Assembly: GCA_028291985.1 (NCBI GenBank)
Contig: JAQGNE010000069.1
Location: forward strand, 1-64,000
Origin: Polaromonas sp.
Lineage (GTDB): Bacteria > Pseudomonadota > Gammaproteobacteria > Burkholderiales > Burkholderiaceae_C
Reading direction: 5' to 3'
DNA: 64,000 nucleotides
Below are positions 9,021-18,700 of the stretch, piece by piece (position 1 is the first letter of the stretch; each line of letters starts with the position of its first letter). The notes beneath the pieces were generated by a model. That model ran no database searches. It had not been told where the DNA came from and saw only the letters and a list, made by a program, of their open reading frames with translations. The position numbers were made by a program, and so were the translations under genes.

Positions 9021-10348
9021 TCATCATTGATACCGCATTGCAGCGCCGCGCTGCAGAGGGCCGTCCGATCCGCGTCGGCCTGGTGGGTGCAGGCTTCATG
9101 GCGCGCGGCGTCGCGCTGCAAATAGAGCTTTCCGTGCCCGGCATGCGTGTGGCCGCCATCGCCAACCGAACCCTTGAAACCGCAAAGCGGGCATACCGCG
9201 AAGCCGGTGTCGCCACAATGCGCGAGGTTGGCAGCGTGGGCCAGCTTGAGCAGGCTATCGAGGCTGGCATTGCCGCCGTGACCGAAGACCCGATGCTGCT
9301 CTGCCGTGCGCAGGGCATTGATGTGATCGTGGAGGTGACAGGCACCATCGACCGTGCCGCCCGCGTGACGCTGGAGGCGATTGCCCACAAAAAACATGTG
9401 GTGCTGATGAATGCCGAGGTCGATGGAACGATCGGCCCCATCCTGAAAACCTATGCTGACCGTGCGGGCGTGGTCTTGACCAGCGCCGACGGTGACCAGC
9501 CCGGCGTGATGATGAATCTCTTCCGGTATGTCAAAGGGCTGGGCGTCAAGCCGGTGCTCTGCGGCAACATCAAGGGCCTGCATGACCCCTACCGCAACCC
9601 TACCACCCAGGAAGGCTTTGCGCGGCAATGGGGGCAAAACCCCGCCATGGTCACCTCGTTCGCCGACGGTACCAAGATATCGTTTGAAAACGCGATTGTT
9701 GCCAACGGCACGGGCATGCGCGTTGGCAAGCGCGGGATGTTCGGGCCCACCGTCAAGCCGGGCACACCGATACAGGAAGTCGGCAGCCTCTACCCGCTGG
9801 AAGCGCTGATCGAGGGCCCCGGTATCGTGGACTATGTGGTGGGCGCCATGCCTGGGCCAGGCGTCTACGTGTTGGGAACGCACGACCATCCCAAGCAGCA
9901 GCACTACCTGAATCTCTACAAGCTGGGCGAAGGCCCGCTATATTGCTTCTACACGCCCTACCACCTGTGTCACTTCGAGGTGCCCACTACTGTGGCCCGC
10001 GCAGTGCTGTTTGCCGATGCGGCGTTGACGCCGCTTGGTGCGCCACTGGTCGAGGTACTTGCCACTGCCAAGATCGACCTCAAGGCAGGGCAGACGATTG
10101 ACGGGCTGGGCGGTTACATGACCTACGGTCTGGCCGAGAACGCTGATGTCGCCCGCAAGGAGAACCTGCTGCCGATCGGTCTTGCCGAAGGTTGCACCCT
10201 GAGGCATGACGTCAGCAAGGACGCCTTGCTGACATTTGACGATATCGAGTTGCCGCCGGGCCGTGTTTGCGACGAGCTATGGCGTGAACAGATGCGCGTG
10301 TTTTTCCCTCAGTATTCCACCCAACCCCAAGAAAGCGAAACCGTATGA
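9017..10348 (+). CDS. Homoserine-dehydrogenase-like NAD(P)-binding oxidoreductase with SAF-type C-terminus
   Basis: A 443-aa protein with a Rossmann N-terminus (RVGLVGAGFMARGVALQIE, about residues 19-37) followed by a segment resembling homoserine dehydrogenase-type enzymes (VIVEVTGTIDRAARVTLEAI). The C-terminal part (GCTLRHDVSKDALLTFDDIEL) has the look of a SAF domain. I recall such proteins beside rfbF and sugar epimerases in surface-glycan loci, usually annotated only as NAD(P)-dependent or SAF-domain oxidoreductases. The gene overlaps both neighbours by 4 bp (ATGA). Its reaction is not known to me; acting on a CDP-sugar intermediate is inferred from position. Confidence 0.8.
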   Translation: MIIIDTALQRRAAEGRPIRVGLVGAGFMARGVALQIELSVPGMRVAAIANRTLETAKRAYREAGVATMREVGSVGQLEQAIEAGIAAVTEDPMLLCRAQGIDVIVEVTGTIDRAARVTLEAIAHKKHVVLMNAEVDGTIGPILKTYADRAGVVLTSADGDQPGVMMNLFRYVKGLGVKPVLCGNIKGLHDPYRNPTTQEGFARQWGQNPAMVTSFADGTKISFENAIVANGTGMRVGKRGMFGPTVKPGTPIQEVGSLYPLEALIEGPGIVDYVVGAMPGPGVYVLGTHDHPKQQHYLNLYKLGEGPLYCFYTPYHLCHFEVPTTVARAVLFADAALTPLGAPLVEVLATAKIDLKAGQTIDGLGGYMTYGLAENADVARKENLLPIGLAEGCTLRHDVSKDALLTFDDIELPPGRVCDELWREQMRVFFPQYSTQPQESETV

Positions 10349-11382
10349 AGCTCCTTTTAACTGGCGTCGAAGGCTATATCGGCTGCCTGCTTGCCCCTTA
10401 CCTGCAGGCGCGTGGCCATGAAGTCATCGGCCTGGATACGGGCTACTACCGCGATGGCTGGCTGTTCAGTGACAAATCCCTGGTGCCAGGCTTTCCACGC
10501 ATCATCAACCGCGATATCCGCGACATCACGGCAGAAGATGTCAGGGGAGTTGACGCAGTGGTTCACCTGGCCGAGTTGTCCAACGACCCGCTGGGCGAGA
10601 ACGTGCCCGAGCTGACCTTTCAGATCAACCATGAGGCTTCGCTGCGTCTGGCCGAACTGGCCAAGCAGGCAGGTGCCAAGCGATTTGTCTACACCTCGTC
10701 CTGCAGCGTATATGGCGTGGCCAACGGCGACGAGCCGATGACCGAGGAGTCACCGACCAATCCGCAGACCGCCTATGCCAAGTGTAAGACGCTGGTGGAG
10801 CGCGACGTGTCAAAACTGGCGTCGGATGATTTTTCACCGACCTATCTGCGCAATGCCACCGCTTATGGTGCGTCGCCACGCATGCGCTTTGACATCGTGC
10901 TGAACAACCTGTGTGGCATCGCGGCAACGACCGGCAAGATTGTCATGACCAGCGATGGCACACCGTGGCGCCCTCTGGTCCATGTGCTGGATATCTGCGA
11001 AGCCGTGGCTTGCGTGCTGGAAGCACCCAAAGAGGCCGTGCACAACCAGATTTTCAACGTGGGCCATGATGAAGACAACTACCAGGTGCGCGAGATTGCC
11101 CAGATCGTCGCTGATGTCTACCCGGGCTGCGAGCTGAGTTTTGGCCCGTCAGGCGCTGACAACCGCAGCTACAAGGTGAGCTTTGACAAGATTCACAGCC
11201 AGCTTCCGGGCTACAAATGCTCATGGAATGCACGCAAGGGCGCCAAGCAACTGCATGATGTTTATGAACGCATCGGCATCAACCAGGCCACCTTTGATGC
11301 CAGGCCATTTACCCGGCTAAAACAGCTCAAGTACCTGAGTGCTACAGGGCAGATCGACGACCGGTTCTTCTGGAACCAGTAA
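10345..11382 (+). CDS. NAD-dependent sugar epimerase/dehydratase (extended SDR)
   Basis: A 345-aa extended short-chain dehydrogenase. The cofactor loop GVEGYIG sits at residues 7-13. The active-site pair is visible as YTSSCSVYG and YAKCK (YxxxK). The C-terminal half has the substrate-binding WRPLVHVLDICEAV and FNVGHDEDNYQV segments of nucleotide-sugar epimerases. It lacks the GxTGFxG start typical of RfbG, so I do not call it a CDP-glucose 4,6-dehydratase, though it may perform an equivalent step. It overlaps the preceding gene by 4 bp and is the last gene before a hairpin terminator. Confidence 0.9.
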   Translation: MKLLLTGVEGYIGCLLAPYLQARGHEVIGLDTGYYRDGWLFSDKSLVPGFPRIINRDIRDITAEDVRGVDAVVHLAELSNDPLGENVPELTFQINHEASLRLAELAKQAGAKRFVYTSSCSVYGVANGDEPMTEESPTNPQTAYAKCKTLVERDVSKLASDDFSPTYLRNATAYGASPRMRFDIVLNNLCGIAATTGKIVMTSDGTPWRPLVHVLDICEAVACVLEAPKEAVHNQIFNVGHDEDNYQVREIAQIVADVYPGCELSFGPSGADNRSYKVSFDKIHSQLPGYKCSWNARKGAKQLHDVYERIGINQATFDARPFTRLKQLKYLSATGQIDDRFFWNQ

Positions 11383-11388
11383 TCCCCG

Positions 11389-11414
11389 GTGCCACCTGTT
11401 GATGCAGGTGGCAC
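11389..11414 (+). terminator. Probable terminator of the rfbF gene run
   Basis: Perfect 10-bp stem GTGCCACCTG / CAGGTGGCAC with a 6-nt loop, 7 nt past the SDR stop codon. It is followed by TGTTGT, a weak T-tract, so termination may be partial. It lies between convergent genes. Confidence 0.65.
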
Positions 11415-11473
11415 TGTTGTCAAACCTGGCTGGCGAAACTACGGCTTGGCATGTTCGTCTTTCCCGACAGGGG

Positions 11474-12439
11474 TCAAAGGGCCACGCCGCTTTCAGTGGG
11501 TGCGCCGGCGTCTTCTTGTTGAGTAAGCAGTGGCTTGTTCCGCTGCTGTTGGGCGATTTCAGTGTGCGCAGCAAGCACCCCCTTGAACCAGCCTACATTC
11601 CAGAACCATTCTGCAAGCATTTTCTGGCCGTGGGGTCTTCCGGTCATGCGTACCAGGCCTGCCGCCAAGCCCGAGGGCAATACCCTTCCCAACGTCAGGA
11701 CCTGCCGGGTACGTGCAAGACGGGGCGTAGGCAGGCCGTAATGGTGAAGCAGGCGGGTGAAATCGCGGCCCCAGTTCCGGCCCTGATAGAACCTGGCCCG
11801 GTAGTCTGATTTTTCGCGGTAGTGGATCAGGGCACGTGGCTCGAAGTGCAGGGCGTAACCCGCCAGCTGCGCCCGAAAGCAGTATTCGGCATCGTGAACA
11901 ATCGGAAAATCGACGCTCAGCGGCCCAAGTTTTTCGTACATGGAGCGTTGCAGACCAAATGCGCAGCCGGTTGCGGTCAGCAGGTGGGGAGGGCAGGTAA
12001 TCCTGAAGATGCCTTCCGATTGATAGCCCTCTCCGTCCACAGGGTGCAGCCAGGCCGGGTTCAGCTTGCGGTGATCCAGTCGCCCATTGACGAAAGGGTG
12101 TTCGGCCAACGCTTCGCCCATGGCTGACAGCCAGCCGGGTGCGACTTCATCATCCGCTTCACAAAAAACAAAGGCGTCACCACTGGCCGCCTTGATGCCC
12201 ATGTTGTAGGAGTGCGGCACGCCCAGTCGAGGCATGCCGGGCGTGAAGGCCTGAACAATCTTCAGACCCGGCAGACGGTCCCGGTATCGCTCGACGATGG
12301 CCATGGAGTTATCGGTGGAGCCGTTGTTGACAACGATCACCTCCCAGCCTCCAGGCCAGTGCTGGTGAATCAGCGCATCGAGCTGTACCGCAATCGTTTC
12401 TGCGCCATTGAAGCAGGGCAAGATCACACTTAAGCGCAT
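11474..12439 (-). CDS. Glycosyltransferase family 2
   Basis: A 321-aa GT-A glycosyltransferase. The N-terminus MRLSVILPCFNGAETIAVQL leads into the nucleotide-sugar fold. VVNNGSTDNSM is the usual (N/D)DGSTD-type motif, and FCEADDEVAPGWL contains the acidic metal-binding residues in the DxD position. No membrane segment is evident, so it should act at the cytoplasmic face of the inner membrane. It follows another glycosyltransferase gene on the same strand by about 50 bp and converges on the rfbF run. Donor and acceptor are unknown. Confidence 0.92.
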   Translation of the reverse strand: MRLSVILPCFNGAETIAVQLDALIHQHWPGGWEVIVVNNGSTDNSMAIVERYRDRLPGLKIVQAFTPGMPRLGVPHSYNMGIKAASGDAFVFCEADDEVAPGWLSAMGEALAEHPFVNGRLDHRKLNPAWLHPVDGEGYQSEGIFRITCPPHLLTATGCAFGLQRSMYEKLGPLSVDFPIVHDAEYCFRAQLAGYALHFEPRALIHYREKSDYRARFYQGRNWGRDFTRLLHHYGLPTPRLARTRQVLTLGRVLPSGLAAGLVRMTGRPHGQKMLAEWFWNVGWFKGVLAAHTEIAQQQRNKPLLTQQEDAGAPTESGVAL

Positions 12440-12491
12440 TCGGTGGTCCTTCGGCCGATGTGCTCAGCCTGGTTTTGAATTGATGGCGGGT

Positions 12492-13634
12492 TTAACGGTA
12501 TTTCTTGATCGACGCTTTGGCCATCGGTCCGATGGAGGCAGCTGTTGGGCCAGCCTCGCTGGACGCCGGTGCCGCACTGTCGGCTGGTATCTCCTCCACG
12601 CTGAGCAGTCGACGCATGGCGGCGCGCAGGAAATCACCGTTTCTGATCTTGGGTGCCAGCAACGACAGTTTTTTCAGCATCGCCTGGTAGTCACTTTCGC
12701 GGAGGGTTTCCCGCAGACCGTCGAGTTCGTGCAGGCTGCTGATGGTGACGCCTATGCCTTCCTCCAGAACAAATTGCGCCATCGCGGCTTTTTCCCAGAT
12801 GATGACCGGCAGCCCCAGGGATATGTAAAGCGACAATTTATGCGGGCTGTTGTAACAAAGGTACTCGCCCATCAAGCCTGCACATGTGTCCAGGCTGGTA
12901 CCTTCCCAGACCAGGCCGAAGTGATAGCGCTCGTTCAGAACAGGATTGTCCGGATCAAACATTCCCTGGTAACGAATCACCGAATTGGTCAGGCGATCGG
13001 GCTCAAAATACTGGCCGTAAGCTGACAGTGTGATGTTTTTGAACGCATCGAAGCCGCTGTCATACACATAGCTCGCCTTTTCAAATGCAAGATTGCCGGC
13101 ATAGAGCAGTTTGAGCGGTGCCTCCAGCTTGTCCGCATGGTACGAAGCAGAACTTCGATTGCAATAGTCAAAGGCGCCTAGCGTGACGAGTTTCTTCCGG
13201 AATCCCTGTTGACCGAGCCATTCGGCCATTGCCGGAGTATGGGCAATGATGCCGTCGAAGAGACGCAATATCGCAAAATCGCGCCTGACCGAAGTCTTGA
13301 AACGAAGCGCAGCTATGTCATGGATGACGGTGTAAATCCTGACGCCGGTCAGCACGCTGAACAGGTAAAGAACATAGGCCCGTTTTCGCTGGTCAAACGG
13401 ATATTCAACCAGAATATGACCGTCGGGCGACATGCTTTTTTTCAGGAACATCAAGAACGAAAGCGCTTGCGTGGCGGTCGACAGGGGCGGCAGGTGGAGT
13501 TTTTGGTAGCCGGTCCTCGCCAGGATCTGCGCCACATCCGAGCGCGCTTTGGAACCTGCCGTCTTTTCGTACGGTACCTCGGTCGTAAGGTGAACTTTAC
13601 GAATTTTTTGCAGCGTGTCGTGTGTTGGGGTCAT
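12492..13634 (-). CDS. GT-B-type glycosyltransferase (galactofuranosyltransferase-like)
   Basis: From the second Met (TPTHDTLQKIRKVHLTT...) the protein is 380 aa. The track start at 13682 would add an Arg/Ser-rich leader that looks untranslated. Features recall beta-1,6-galactofuranosyltransferase/WbbI-like proteins: KARSDVAQIL, ILVEYPFDQ, YTVIHDIAALR, DGIIAHTPAMAEWL and the C-terminal region NSPHKLSLYISLGLPVIIWEKAA with FVLEEGIGVTI, which is the donor-binding half. The family assignment rests on overall pattern, not a single decisive motif. It likely works with the downstream GT2 on the same glycan. Confidence 0.75.
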   Translation of the reverse strand: MTPTHDTLQKIRKVHLTTEVPYEKTAGSKARSDVAQILARTGYQKLHLPPLSTATQALSFLMFLKKSMSPDGHILVEYPFDQRKRAYVLYLFSVLTGVRIYTVIHDIAALRFKTSVRRDFAILRLFDGIIAHTPAMAEWLGQQGFRKKLVTLGAFDYCNRSSASYHADKLEAPLKLLYAGNLAFEKASYVYDSGFDAFKNITLSAYGQYFEPDRLTNSVIRYQGMFDPDNPVLNERYHFGLVWEGTSLDTCAGLMGEYLCYNSPHKLSLYISLGLPVIIWEKAAMAQFVLEEGIGVTISSLHELDGLRETLRESDYQAMLKKLSLLAPKIRNGDFLRAAMRRLLSVEEIPADSAAPASSEAGPTAASIGPMAKASIKKYR

Positions 13635-14007
13635 GCTTGGGAGTGATGGATAGAGCAATGAGCGGGTGCATCGGGGCCTCATACGCCATGTCCGGAAGCT
13701 TTACGCGGGCTGTTACCAAGCGCAAAGGTCGCGTTCGGAAAACGGCGTCGGGATCTGCGCATAAAGCAGAGGTGGCTGGCCTACACCCGGGTGTGTCGCT
13801 GGATGTCGACTGTTGCGTGGCGTACGCGGCTGGTTCCTAGGACGCTCAGGAAGGCTCCTGTAGGACGAAGCACCCCATTCACACCCTATCAGCATCCCAT
13901 CCGTTGCTTGCAACTGGCGGGGGCACATCAAAAAGTCTGTTGGCAGACAGAACGGCCGACCGTTTGATCGAACAGCTCATCCGGCCAGTGATGGCGCCCG
14001 TAGACAT
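13635..14007. other. Gene-free interval
   Basis: About 370 bp between the glycosyltransferase start and the terminator of the lipoprotein gene. Short ORFs on both strands overlap and are unlike known proteins. I see no clear promoter, repeat or RNA gene. Confidence 0.45.
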
Positions 14008-14040
14008 CAAAAAGCCGGAACGTTGGCACACGGTTCCGGC
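14008..14040 (-). terminator. Rho-independent terminator of the lipoprotein gene
   Basis: On the minus strand an 8-bp stem GCCGGAAC / GTTCCGGC with an 11-nt loop is followed directly by TTTTTG. It lies about 50 bp past the stop of the lipoprotein gene. Confidence 0.85.
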
Positions 14041-14087
14041 TCATGGAAGGGGGGGAAGCGCGAGCTCAGCAGCGCGCCGCCCGCGAT

Positions 14088-15374
14088 TTACTGTGACTCG
14101 TCAGCAAGCTCGTAAACGGGAATTACATCCAAAGGCCTGCCCAGCTGAATGATGATCGACCGGTTCGATTTCAACTCGATGTCCGCAGGATCACCCTGAT
14201 ATCGGCGCAGATTTCCGCCGTCCCTCACGTAGATCACCACAGGGGTATTGGTCACGCCCGCTACATTGCTGCGGGTTAGCGGCTGGCCCCAAATGTTGAA
14301 GTATTGGCCGAGGGTTACCGGAAGGCTGTTGGCCGGCTCAATATGAATCGTCCCAGTAAAGTCATGCCCGTGCAGCGGATAAAAGCAGGTGCTGCTCGGT
14401 ACGCTGTCGCTTCCGACGATACCGATTCGCTGCGGAACGGCAAGCCGCACACCTTCCCTGAAAATCGCCAAATGGGCATGCGCGTGGTAGAGGTGTTCAA
14501 AGCGGTTCTGATTCAGGGGGCCGGCGCATGGCAGGCCATCAACCAACCCACCCTGGCCGCCACGGCCATTGGTCAGGTTGTCTTCGAGTGCGCCAAGCTG
14601 GCCGATATTGGCCTCACCCACAGCAAAACGCCTGATCAGCAAGGGTGTTGTGGAAAGCGCTGGCAGGTTGTTCCATTGGTAGTTTGGAATTTGCGCAAGC
14701 GCAGAGCCGATCTGGAGCGTAATCTCGCGGTTTGGCACCAACGGCAATGCATCAAGGCTTCCGGTGTGTTCGGTCAGCGTCGTGCCATCCTTGATGAATG
14801 CCTTGACGCCTTTTCCGGCATAGCCGGCCACGTTTTCGGGCGAAAGCGGCTGGCCCCAGACAGCAAAAAACTGCCCCAGCGTGTATGCGCCAGCGGCGCT
14901 CGACGCAAAGCGGATCTTGCCGCTGCTGTCGGTCGTTATCAGTGGATAACTGCAGCCCACTTCGCGGGTTGCCGGGTCCGCGATGGTGGCGCTGCCCTGC
15001 TGCACCATGCCAATGCTTTCAGGAACCGATACCAGCTGTCCATCGACCACGATGTTCAGATGGGTGTAGCCAAAAGCGGTTGTTGCCTTTTCGGCCTTTG
15101 TGCAGACCAGACCCTGTACCGGCAAACCTTGACCGCCCGCCGCAGTTGCGCCTTTTGCGAACGTGGCGTCGCCAACGGTGGTGCCGTCATCCAGGGTGAT
15201 CGCTGCAGCCAGCGTGGGTGCTGCGGTGGTCACCGGAGCTGGCGGTTGGGCTTGCGGCTGGGCCGGCACTGCCGCTGCACTTCCACCCCCGCCGCCACCC
15301 CCGCAACCATATAAGAGAGATATGCAAACAGCTGCGACAGCGAGCTTGCAACTGGTGTCTTTGAAGTCGGTCAT
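14088..15374 (-). CDS. Tandem-domain lipoprotein with polyglycine stalk, function unknown
   Basis: From the Met at 15374 the protein is 428 aa. It opens TDFKDTSCKLAVAAVCISLL and has a lipobox-like LLYGC followed by seven Gly and an Ala/Pro/Gln-rich stalk, so it should be membrane-anchored in the periplasm or outer membrane. Two repeats of about 170 aa follow. Each has xxHLxI(V/F)xxG(Q/V), PxxIGxV, CxYPL and a LGQ(Y/F)F(N/A)(I/V)WGQPL segment ending in ITLQIG or IIIQLG. The second repeat is His-rich (YHAHAHLAIF and PLHGHDFTGTIHIE), while the first keeps only one of these His. I recall single-domain relatives with conserved HxHxH in other bacteria, unnamed. Metal binding is inference. Confidence 0.8.
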   Translation of the reverse strand: MTDFKDTSCKLAVAAVCISLLYGCGGGGGGGSAAAVPAQPQAQPPAPVTTAAPTLAAAITLDDGTTVGDATFAKGATAAGGQGLPVQGLVCTKAEKATTAFGYTHLNIVVDGQLVSVPESIGMVQQGSATIADPATREVGCSYPLITTDSSGKIRFASSAAGAYTLGQFFAVWGQPLSPENVAGYAGKGVKAFIKDGTTLTEHTGSLDALPLVPNREITLQIGSALAQIPNYQWNNLPALSTTPLLIRRFAVGEANIGQLGALEDNLTNGRGGQGGLVDGLPCAGPLNQNRFEHLYHAHAHLAIFREGVRLAVPQRIGIVGSDSVPSSTCFYPLHGHDFTGTIHIEPANSLPVTLGQYFNIWGQPLTRSNVAGVTNTPVVIYVRDGGNLRRYQGDPADIELKSNRSIIIQLGRPLDVIPVYELADESQ

Positions 15375-15594
15375 CAATTGATCTGTGGTTGGGACAAATT
15401 GTGAGTCTGCCGCCAATTTGAGGCGTGGCGATCAGCTCAGGACGGAGTCCTACAACACAAACCTGCTGCTTCCGAGGCAAGCGAAGCTGATGCGCGAACG
15501 ATACGCCTCAAGTCTCCAGAAACGGAAATTTGAAGGCATTTTGGGCTGTAGACCAAGTACAGAGCGCATGGTCTGCTATTGAAAAAGAAGCGGC

Positions 15595-15669
15595 TGGTAC
15601 CACCAACAGGAATCGAACCTGTATCTAGCGCTTAGGAGGCACTCGTTCTATCCATTGAACTATGGCGGC
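15595..15669 (-). tRNA. tRNA-Arg (anticodon CCU)
   Basis: The minus strand folds into a full cloverleaf: acceptor GCCGCCA / TGGTGGT (with G-U pairs), D-arm GTTC/GAAC, anticodon stem AGTGC / GCGCT with loop CTCCTAA, and T-arm ACAGG-TTCGATT-CCTGT. The 3' ACCA is encoded. The anticodon CCT reads AGG. It stands alone between the lipoprotein gene and tamB. Confidence 0.97.
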
Positions 15670-15741
15670 CGTGCATGCCTGGCGTGGTGCCAGGGAGTCG
15701 GAATTGTATGCGCTGTCCGCGCTGGCGAAGGCGGGTGCGGA

Positions 15742-18700
15742 TCAGTCGTACTGGAAGGTGAAGATCAGGTCAACCGCACTGCTTTGTCCGGCTTCTACCC
15801 GTACGGTGAAGCGCTGCGACAGGTCATAAAAAACGCGCAGGGTACCCACGGCACCTGACAGGCTGCGCTCATAGGCTGCGTAGAAATTGTTGGAAAACCG
15901 CTTGCCGAGTGTGACGGCGCTGCCACCGGCGCCTCCGCTGGCATCACCGTACGAGAGCTCGTCCAGACCGAACCTGCCGGCGAGACCACCGCCGGTTCCG
16001 CCCTTGCTGCCGAGCAGGGCAACGGCTGCCTGCTGCAGCAGGGCGGCATCGCCTCCGCCGCTGGCCGACGAGCGCCCCAACACCAGCCACGACAACTTTT
16101 CGGCATCCGGTAAATCTGGCTCAGCGTACAGACGCACACGCGGCAGCAGGGCGGTTCCCTGAATCTGCACGCCCACGCGCTGGATGAGGTTTGGGCGAAT
16201 CGCGAGGATGTCGAGCGTGGGGTTGTCCAGCTGGCCGGTGAAGCGGATGAAGCCCTGCTCGACATCAAGCCGCTGCCCGTAAGCGCGGTACTGACCGCCT
16301 ACCGTGCGTATCTCGCCAGTCAGGCGCGGGTTTGCCAGCGACTCCGCTGCCAGCATCAGCCTACCCCGCAGCTGTGTATCGATACCCTTGCCCTGCACGC
16401 GGAAGTCGCTGCCCATGTCGAGTTCTACCGCTACCTTGACGGCCCGATCACCTTGCGCCTGCGCTGATGCAGGCTTTGCTTTTGACGTGGCGCTAGCTTC
16501 TGCAGGACCAGACTTGCCCGCAGAGCCGGCACTGGAGCTGGCGCTGCGCACCACCACATCGCTACCCAACTGGGGCGTGCCTTCTTCAGGCAGCACAATG
16601 CGCGCCTGGTCAACCTTGAGTGCGCCCGTCACGCTCGCCTGCTTGCCTTGCAGGCTGGCTTGCAGGGCACCCGACAAGGTGATCTGCCGGTCGGTGCGGA
16701 TGCTGGCGCGCAACCGGTCCAACCTGATGTCCAGGCGGACGTCGGGCTTCTGGTTTAACCAGGCAGCTTGCCCCTGTGCAAACAACAGGCCGCCGCTTCC
16801 GGCGGGCCTGCCATCGGTGCCTTTCTGGGCTGCACCCTGCAGGCTGAATTCATCGATGCGCATACGGGTGCCATCCAGCGTGGCACGCAGCCGGCCGTTT
16901 CCGAATTCGATGCCGTCGGCCACTGAACGCAAGGCAAGGTCGCTGGCCTGAAGCGTGCCTGCCAGTTGCGGGCTGTCCCGATTGCCGCTGACCGCGATGT
17001 TGGTCGCGAGCGAGCCGCGTATGCGCCAGCCGGGCGGTGCCAGCACCGACCAGACGCCCAGTCGGGGCAGCTGCGCGCGCAACCGGCCATCGAGCGGCGC
17101 ATCGCTGGCCCAGGTCCAGCCGCCTCCGGCATCAGCTGTGGCGGGTAAGCGCGTCAGGCGGGTCTTGATCTCACCGTTGGCGCTGCCTGCGCGCTCGCTG
17201 TCCCAGACCAGGGCCAGGCTCAGCGCGTCGCCCTCATTGACCAATGAAATGCGCGCCTCCCGGATACCTGCAGCCACCCGCGCCGTCCTGCCCTCAGCGT
17301 TTTCGGCCTGCACCGTGATGTCGCCGCCGCGTCGAAGCAGGCCTGCCTTGACATCGATACGGTCGGTCAGGCGGGCGTCCCACGACCCGTCAAAAACAAG
17401 GTCGCCGGTCAGCAGCGAGCCCGCCAGTTGCGGTCCTGCAAACAGCTCGGCCCACGCCATGGGCAGCCCGGTCAACTTGCCAGCTGTCGTCAGCTGGTTG
17501 TTGGACCAGCGCACCGGCTCCCATGAGATGGTGGCGCTGGACGCCTGCGCGGTAGGTGCGCTGAGCACTGCTTCGCCCGCGCCGGCCTCAAAAGCGGCCG
17601 CCCCGTTGGCCGTTGGAGCCGGCGTCCAGCGCAGCGGCACCGGCTGGCGCAGGCCCAGCCCCCATGTGCCGGTGCTGATGGCAGGCTCCACCACACTCGC
17701 ATCCAGCCTTTTGACGACGACTCGCCAGGCCGAAGCTGCCAGCGTTTTTGCGGGCCCGGGCGTTTGCACCTGGCCGCCTTCTGCATCCAACTGAAGGCGT
17801 AGCCGGCGTTGATCGCTGTCAAACCTGCCGCGCAGCGAAAGCTGCGCCTGGCTCAGCCGCCCGGACACGTCGGCCTGCACATCGCGAAACACAAGACGTG
17901 TTGGCGTGGCGCCGGGGACCGCATCAGCTGCGCCTGCCGCTATGTCGGCGCTTGGCGTTGCCGCAACTTCATTGCTGGTGGATATCGTGCTCGTGGCGGT
18001 GCCGGCCGAAGCTGTCGCGGTTACCGGCATTGTTGACGTCGTCGTCGTAGGGGCGGCTGCAGTTTTGATGTTTGAGGTTGGCGGCGTCAGCGCCAGTGTG
18101 GGTACGGACAGGCGGGCCTTGACCGCAGGATCTTGCCAGCCTCCTTGCCACTGGGCTGCCACCTGGGCGCTGCCGCTGGCAGCACTTGACCGCAATTGCG
18201 CTTGCAGGTCTGCAGGAACTCCCGGCAACCTGCCGATCCATCCGATGGCTTCCGCAGCGTTACGCATGCGAAGGTCCAACTCTCCGCCGCCGGATTTTTC
18301 GCGCAGCTCGCCTTTGAGCTGCGCGTTCAGGCCCGGCGCGGTAAGCGTCAGGTTTGCCTTTCCCCCGGGCTGGGCGATCTGCGCCTCAAGCGTGCCGGCC
18401 AGCTCGCCGTCGTCCGTACGGACCTGCAAGGCCGACAGGGCCAAGGTGCCGCCCGCCACTTGGGGGCTCCAGGTGCCGCTGGCGCTGGCGCTTTGCAGGC
18501 GCAACTGTGCCAGCGGGCTGCTGCGCGCGGGGCGTTCTGTCGTACTTGCCTTCAGGTCTGCATCGAAGTTGATGGCGTCGAGCTGGCTGCTGGCTGTGGC
18601 TTGTCCAGCCAGCGGCAGCGAGGCCAGCTGTGTGTGCAGCCGAGCCGGATCGATGTTCTTGAGGATGGCCCGCAGCTTCCACACTTGCGGCGCCATGCGA

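Noticed and set aside
8885-9904. 339-aa minus-strand ORF over the SAF-domain gene
   Set aside because: His/Gly/Ala-rich shadow of a well-supported plus-strand gene coupled to both neighbours.
14304-15314. 336-aa plus-strand ORF antisense to the lipoprotein gene
   Set aside because: Composition is that of a shadow, while the opposite strand has a lipobox, repeated domains and its own terminator.
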